Origin: Hermatobates lingyangjiaoensis
Taxonomy: Eukaryota; Arthropoda; Insecta; Hemiptera; Hermatobatidae
Assembly: GCA_026182355.1 (NCBI GenBank)
Contig: JAPFBL010000001.1
Span: forward strand, 1,922,001 to 1,986,000
DNA: 64,000 nt
Direction: 5' to 3'
The translations under genes were made by a program, and so were the position numbers. The notes below the pieces were generated by a model, which saw only the letters and a program-made list of their open reading frames with translations, did no database searches and had not been told where the DNA came from. Of the stretch, positions 59,434 to 64,000 are shown piece by piece (position 1 is the first letter of the stretch; every line of letters starts with the position of its first letter).

Positions 59434-59496
59434 ATGGCAATGTCGGCCTATCCCCAGTTTGGCTATGCATATCACACGACGTCTCCTCCTAGTCAG
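59434..59496 (+). CDS. Iroquois-class homeobox protein, first coding exon (N-terminus only)
   Basis: This exon encodes 21 residues beginning M-A-M-S-A-Y-P-Q-F-G-Y and ending in ...SPPSQ, followed directly by a consensus splice donor (CAG|GTACCT, intron starts 59497, phase 0). The string (M)SAYPQFGY is the N-terminal signature of Iroquois proteins (Drosophila araucan/caupolican/mirror, vertebrate Irx4), which in this family often precedes an early intron. Iroquois proteins are nuclear TALE-homeodomain transcription factors used in neural, dorsal-ventral and segmental patterning. The TALE homeodomain and Iro box are not in the window and must lie beyond intron 1. The ATG at 59440 gives the family-typical start and has a purine at -3; the ATG at 59434 adds only Met-Ala. 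An in-frame ATG at 59374 would add 20 residues unlike the family. The paralogue cannot be decided from this exon. The family call is fairly sure; the match is short. Confidence 0.82.
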
Positions 59497-60534
59497 GTAC
59501 CTCTTTCAGCTGTTTATATTTTTTTCTATGTTAACAGAATTGGGGCTGCTATGTAAAGAGGGGCGGTAAAGCCTTCTAAATGCGCTCTGCTCGCCGTCTT
59601 GGCAATATCCATGTCTTTATATTCAGTTTAAACTCTGCCGATCTCAATACCAGTCAGTAGCTCTCCTCAAACCCTGCCTTATTTCAATCCTTTTTCTGGA
59701 CCTTTTATGGTTCTAAAGGTTTACTTCGATTAAACTTTGTTCTCAGGGTTCACACCAAATTCACCTAGTTTCTAGTTTTACTATCATGTACGGTTTACTA
59801 AATAATGACTAAATTATTGTTTTGAAAAGATTCATTCGACTGATGTGAGTTCCTCTTAACTGTCAACTCATTACTTGATAGTCAGAATGGGTTCTGATCA
59901 AGTACTATATGTAACATATTACAACCTGAGATTGAATGAATGCAGTTTTAATAATTATAAATCACATTTTTAGCGTCTCTATATCCTATATTTTTTTTCT
60001 CTTAATATATACGAATTTATACATATTTAAAACAACTAATCGTTTCAAGGGGTTATAGTCTCTATGAAAATTAGCTTAAGAATATGCCGCGACTTCAAAA
60101 GTCCACTTGGTTAATCATTGTTAATATTTTTGTTTTGTTGGTTTTAAAAATTTTCTTTTTTTGTAACTTGCTTGAATCTTATCTCTTTAGTTCATTATTG
60201 TTCTTTTCTAATATGATTTATTTTTAGCTGTTAAGACATAAGCTAAAGAATACTATACAACAGTATGCTAGTATGATTTCTGTGCGACAAAATTGGTGTT
60301 GACAAATGATTAGATGTTACAACAATGTGCTGTAATCTTTTACTTTAAAACATGGACTTCAGAAACCATATGTCTGCACTGTTTGTCTAATCTTTGGTGT
60401 AAACATAAGTGGATCTAAAGTTCAATAAACCAGAAATAATCTTATTAGAAACTGTAGGAAATCTCCATATTAAGTTTATGGAAACAACGCGATTAGAAGG
60501 GCAGTGTTCTTATTGATGTTTATCTCTTTATTGT

Positions 60535-60660
60535 ATGAAGGTATTTACAGTATAGGTCTTTAAACTATAAGTAATAAACCTGAAGAAGACTGCGTGTTTG
60601 AAATGAATTATATAGTAGTAACATTACTTTATGTGGGGACTTCTTGTATGATTCCTAATC
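60535..60660 (+). mobile_element. PLE family D tail remnant
   Basis: The segment with CCTGAAGAAGACTGCGTG followed by TTTGAAATG and, further on, TATGTGGGG resembles the tails at 34.5-34.8 kb (CTGAGGAAGAACAC..., then TATGTGG). It keeps the CTGANGA-N-stem-GAAA hammerhead-like order in decayed form. Confidence 0.35.
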
Positions 60661-61329
60661 GTGAGTAAGTGCTACATAGTGCCTGATTGAAACACAGAAT
60701 TTTCTTAACTAAACATATAATAACTCAAAAGGTGTAATACTAAAAGATTAGGTACCCCATTCAATTAACTTAACGACTGCATTCATGAGTTTCGATTTAA
60801 ACATGGGAAATACTTTAGATGTAGGATGAATAAAGACTGGCACAGGTGAGACAAAGGTTATGACTTGAATACTTGTTGTTACAAAGACTGGTTAGTTTTA
60901 TTCTCTAAGAATGTTTCATGCACTTTGTCCTCTTGACGGCTGAGGCTCCAGCAATATGATTCTGTAATATCCCAAATCTCAGGTATCTACTACTTTTGCT
61001 GAAAAGGTAACATACATTTCAAATGTATACACATTTATAATAACTGCCAAAATCATAGCTTCCTTTTGCTTAATACTTGTGACTTGCATAGGCTATTTGA
61101 TATTTTGCACTATTATCTATAAGTGTGTTTTGTTTGATAAGCAGAGGCTGGGTGAGGCATTTTAAACTTTACAATAACATTTTGAGATAATAAGTTTTGA
61201 TAAGTAGCTACTTAAAAAAAAAATGATAAAAACCTTACAAGGAAGTATGGTTACTAATGTTATCAACATTGGGATTGCTCCTTCTAAAAATTAAAAACCA
61301 CTAATGGATAATATAGGTGTCAAGGATGT

Positions 61330-61590
61330 AAGGCGGCGGGTGTTCTAGACTTATTCTGTACCGAATATTTACATTACCAAGAAAGCACTTGTCAGCATTG
61401 GGCAGGGCTCAATAGTTTAATTGACTAATTTAATTGACACTTAATGAAATGTATATTCATATTGTTGAGAAGATTGTAATTGTGTTTTGCTTTACAACAG
61501 TGCAATTACTGGAATGCTAATTAGAAGCCTGCGGCGGAGTCCTCGGCCGAGCAGCGTCCTCCTCATTCTGTTAATCCCGATCTCTTCAAC
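61330..61590. promoter_or_regulatory. GC-rich candidate regulatory island in Iroquois intron 1
   Basis: A non-coding island containing a CG-rich core at 61530-61560 with the palindrome CTCGGCCGAG. It has homeodomain-type TAATTA (61518-61523) and several TTAATTGA-like motifs around 61420-61435. It abuts a 20-bp tandem repeat. Composition and position inside the first intron suggest an enhancer, but conservation is untested. Confidence 0.35.
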
Positions 61591-61717
61591 CATAGCCATG
61601 CTTTACTTACCATAGCCATGCTTTACTTACCATAGCCATGCTTTACTTACCATAGCCATGCTTTACTTACCATAGCCATGCTTTACTTATCATAGCCATG
61701 CTTTACTTACCATAGCC
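61591..61717. repeat. 20-bp minisatellite, six copies plus a partial
   Basis: Units of CATAGCCATGCTTTACTTAC begin at 61591, 61611, 61631, 61651, 61671 and 61691, with a partial unit from 61711. Five full units are identical and one carries a C-to-T change at its last base (61690), so the array is young or homogenised. There are no spacers. Confidence 0.95.
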
Positions 61718-64000
61718 TTATCAACAATCAACTTTTTTTTTTCACCCATTTGTCTTGTAATATTTCATCTGTTTTTAAAATAAAAAAAAACATACATCTT
61801 TTTTTACAGGAGTAGTTTTTTACTGCTTGAAAGATTGTGTAAATCAAACAGATGTCTGCATACTGGCAGACTTATCTATTATATGACATACAAATAACTA
61901 ACTACTGATATAAATACAGTTCAAAAAGAAAATCAATGAAAATCCAAGCTGTTTGATGTATGATAATAATCTTTTTAACTTCTGTCAAACACTATTTTTT
62001 TTTAAAAAATGAACCTAAATATTATTAAGCCAACATAAATCGAAAAGTGGTGAGTTAAAAAGTAGCCATTCATGCATGTTGCATAGAAGCAGAAATTAAT
62101 AAAATTTGCTAAAAAAAAGTATTAAATAATATGTATACATAAGTTTAATCAAATTTGCAACAAATATATTTAAACATGAATATGAAGTAATTAATGAAGG
62201 CTTGTAAACTAAAAAAGAAACTTTTTCATCAAGACTATCAAATTTAATTATACTAGGATTGTTAAATGGAGGAATTATTTTTCCAGTTACCTTATTGATC
62301 GCAATATTTCATAACTGCTGTGATGCCTCCAATAAGCAGTTATTTCTTTTGAAGAATGGCTCTTTGGTTCAATAAGAACAGTGTTTTTCTTACAAGTGTA
62401 CTCAGCCGAAAAGGTAATATTAATTTTTTTTCATAATCTGATTATTAAGTTTTGATAGAACAGTGTAATATGTTTGTGATTAAGGTATTTTTAGCTTTAA
62501 CTAGTTATTAAAACTATCTAAAGTAATCCTAAAGTGAAACTGAGATACTATTTGTAACAAAGTAGAAACATAAAGATGAACAATGTAGATTACATTGAAC
62601 AGTGTAGAATATAAAGTGAATTCACAGTGAACAGTAAACAAATAGAGACGTATGGAAGCAGCACTGTAGGTAGATGATCTGACAGTATGCACTTCATAAG
62701 TATACAAATTGAAAAAAAAAAATGAAGAAATAGGGAAATATTTGACTTTAAATATAATAGCAATAAGATGCTTAACAATCCTAAAGGAAATACTATGAAA
62801 GGACGGATAACGAAACCTTGTGAAAAAAGAGAGAGTTAGAAACAACTTACATGAGCTATAGAACAATTAATAAAAACGGCTTAGAAAACAGAAATTATAT
62901 TGATACCATTAAAGGTAAAGGTGTAACGGTTATTGTTCTAACCACAAACACATAGGGACTTTCGCCTTTTGTAGTCTTCTGGGGTGGAAAGTGTGCCCAT
63001 ATATTACAAGGCAACTACGTTTTAGTGTTTAAAGAGACACTTTCTTCGTTGAATCCACATCTAGAATTCTAAATTTTACATTTCTAAGTTTATTAGAGCA
63101 GGCGTATCTGGCACTATAGTAACTGGCATTATAGAGGCTTTGTACCAAATACCTACAGCCTTTAGTACTAATCGTAAGTATTCTACCACGTTACTAAAAC
63201 TAACCCCAAGGTAAGCGGAGCACATCAGCTAAAGTATACACGTATATACACTCAAAGTGTCGTGCAGTCAATACTGCTATACATGCATATTTTGTACACA
63301 TGTGAGAGCTAACAAAGAATTAAAAAGGAACATTAACATATATTCTGTCATAAATTCATCGTAACACATAATAACAAAATAAATAAGTATACCATATATT
63401 AATATATATATAATAACTACAAATATTTGATAACAAAACCTAAACAATTTTTTATGTGTAAATACATTTATATAATATAAACAATTTTTTATGTGTAATT
63501 ATATTTATATAATTGCAATAGATTCCTGAAATTGACGTCACATTCATTTGGTAACAATGTCTAATTTGCTTGTAAATACTACTGATCTGTAATGAGTTTG
63601 AAAATTCATAGCTGAATCAAGGATACTATAAACAATATTAGAAAATGTTAAATAACAATCAAATATGTTTTAGAGATCTATTTTAGTACTATGTGCTAAA
63701 TGATATAAAATGTTATAACCTAGTATATATAGAAATATGTTCATATCAAACCAATCATCACACAATGTTTGAGAGGTACCGTGAAGAGTCTTAGATTGAA
63801 ATTTTTTAATTTTCTATTGATTTCATGGTGATTTTTTCATGCCTGATTATTGTCATGTTTTTGTGTATATATAAGATACATTTATAAAAATAATATAAAA
63901 AGTAAGATAATAAAAACTCATTACTATATTTCGACTCAAGTATAATCATGTTGATAGAAATGAGCCATTCCACGGCCTCTCCAAAAGTCACACAAAAATG

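Larger units (their letters stand above)
59497..64000 (+). other. Start of Iroquois intron 1 (continues past the window)
   Basis: From the donor at 59497 to the window end there is no second exon encoding the homeodomain or conserved Iroquois linker. The interval is AT-rich and holds a PLE-D tail remnant (60.5 kb), a GC-rich island (61.4 kb) and a 20-bp minisatellite (61.6 kb). At about 63.44-63.51 kb there is an imperfect direct repeat of about 35 bp (AACAATTTTTTATGTGTAA plus an AT tail, twice). Nothing else is recognisable. Long first introns with regulatory elements are common for developmental transcription-factor genes. Confidence 0.6.

Noticed and set aside
61591..61717. CRISPR-like array of short repeats
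   Set aside because: Units are contiguous with no spacers, and the genome is eukaryotic.
1..64000. Hox cluster or Hox-linked microRNA identity for the region
   Set aside because: No homeodomain or recognisable Hox microRNA sequence was seen; the only gene signature is Iroquois.

Overview
This is about 64 kb of AT-rich eukaryotic (animal) DNA with almost no protein-coding content. The one host gene I can support is the first coding exon of an Iroquois-class (TALE homeobox) transcription factor on the + strand at about 59.43-59.50 kb. It starts with the family's N-terminus (MSAYPQFGY...) and ends at a clean CAG|GTACCT donor. It sits just downstream of a CpG- and GC-rich promoter-like island. 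Its intron 1 runs off the right edge, so the homeodomain lies outside the window. The Iroquois gene, the low GC, the abundance of (TA)n microsatellites and the many Penelope-like elements suggest an arthropod, possibly a chelicerate such as a horseshoe crab. The species cannot be read from this sequence.

The 59 kb upstream looks like a regulatory gene desert. About 17 short, relatively GC-rich islands with no credible coding potential stand out from the AT-rich background (for example at 6.0, 8.2, 12.6, 14.8, 18.6, 27.0, 29.0, 33.1, 33.9, 42.7, 46.6, 50.3, 52.9 and 53.6 kb, plus 61.4 kb inside intron 1). These are the natural candidates for cis-regulatory elements of the Iroquois gene. They were picked by composition and lack of ORFs; conservation has not been tested.

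The rest is mostly mobile DNA dominated by Penelope-like retroelements (PLEs, reverse transcriptase plus GIY-YIG endonuclease). I separate several families by sequence. Family A (9.3-11.5 kb, the longest copy, with two in-frame stops; fragment at 38.9-39.6 kb). Family B (21.5-23.3 kb with a 480-bp inverted repeat; fragments at 9.0, 23.3, 38.4, 39.6, 44.3, 46.1 and 56.4 kb). Family C (5' and tail pieces at 35.3, 45.4, 46.4, 47.7, 57.1 and 58.1 kb, and a minus-strand endonuclease at 57.8 kb). Tail-only families D (34.5, 60.5 kb), E (12.1, 21.1, 23.9, 40.4 kb) and F (9.2, 11.7 kb). All their tails share a hammerhead-ribozyme-like architecture, and many pieces abut (TA)n arrays.

Three copies of a tRNA-derived SINE (17.3, 48.2 and 52.4 kb), a tRNA-Gly-like pseudogene (27.6 kb), a decayed LINE (4.1 kb) and several small unclassified dispersed repeats complete the inventory. 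The remaining AT-rich stretches show nothing I can name.
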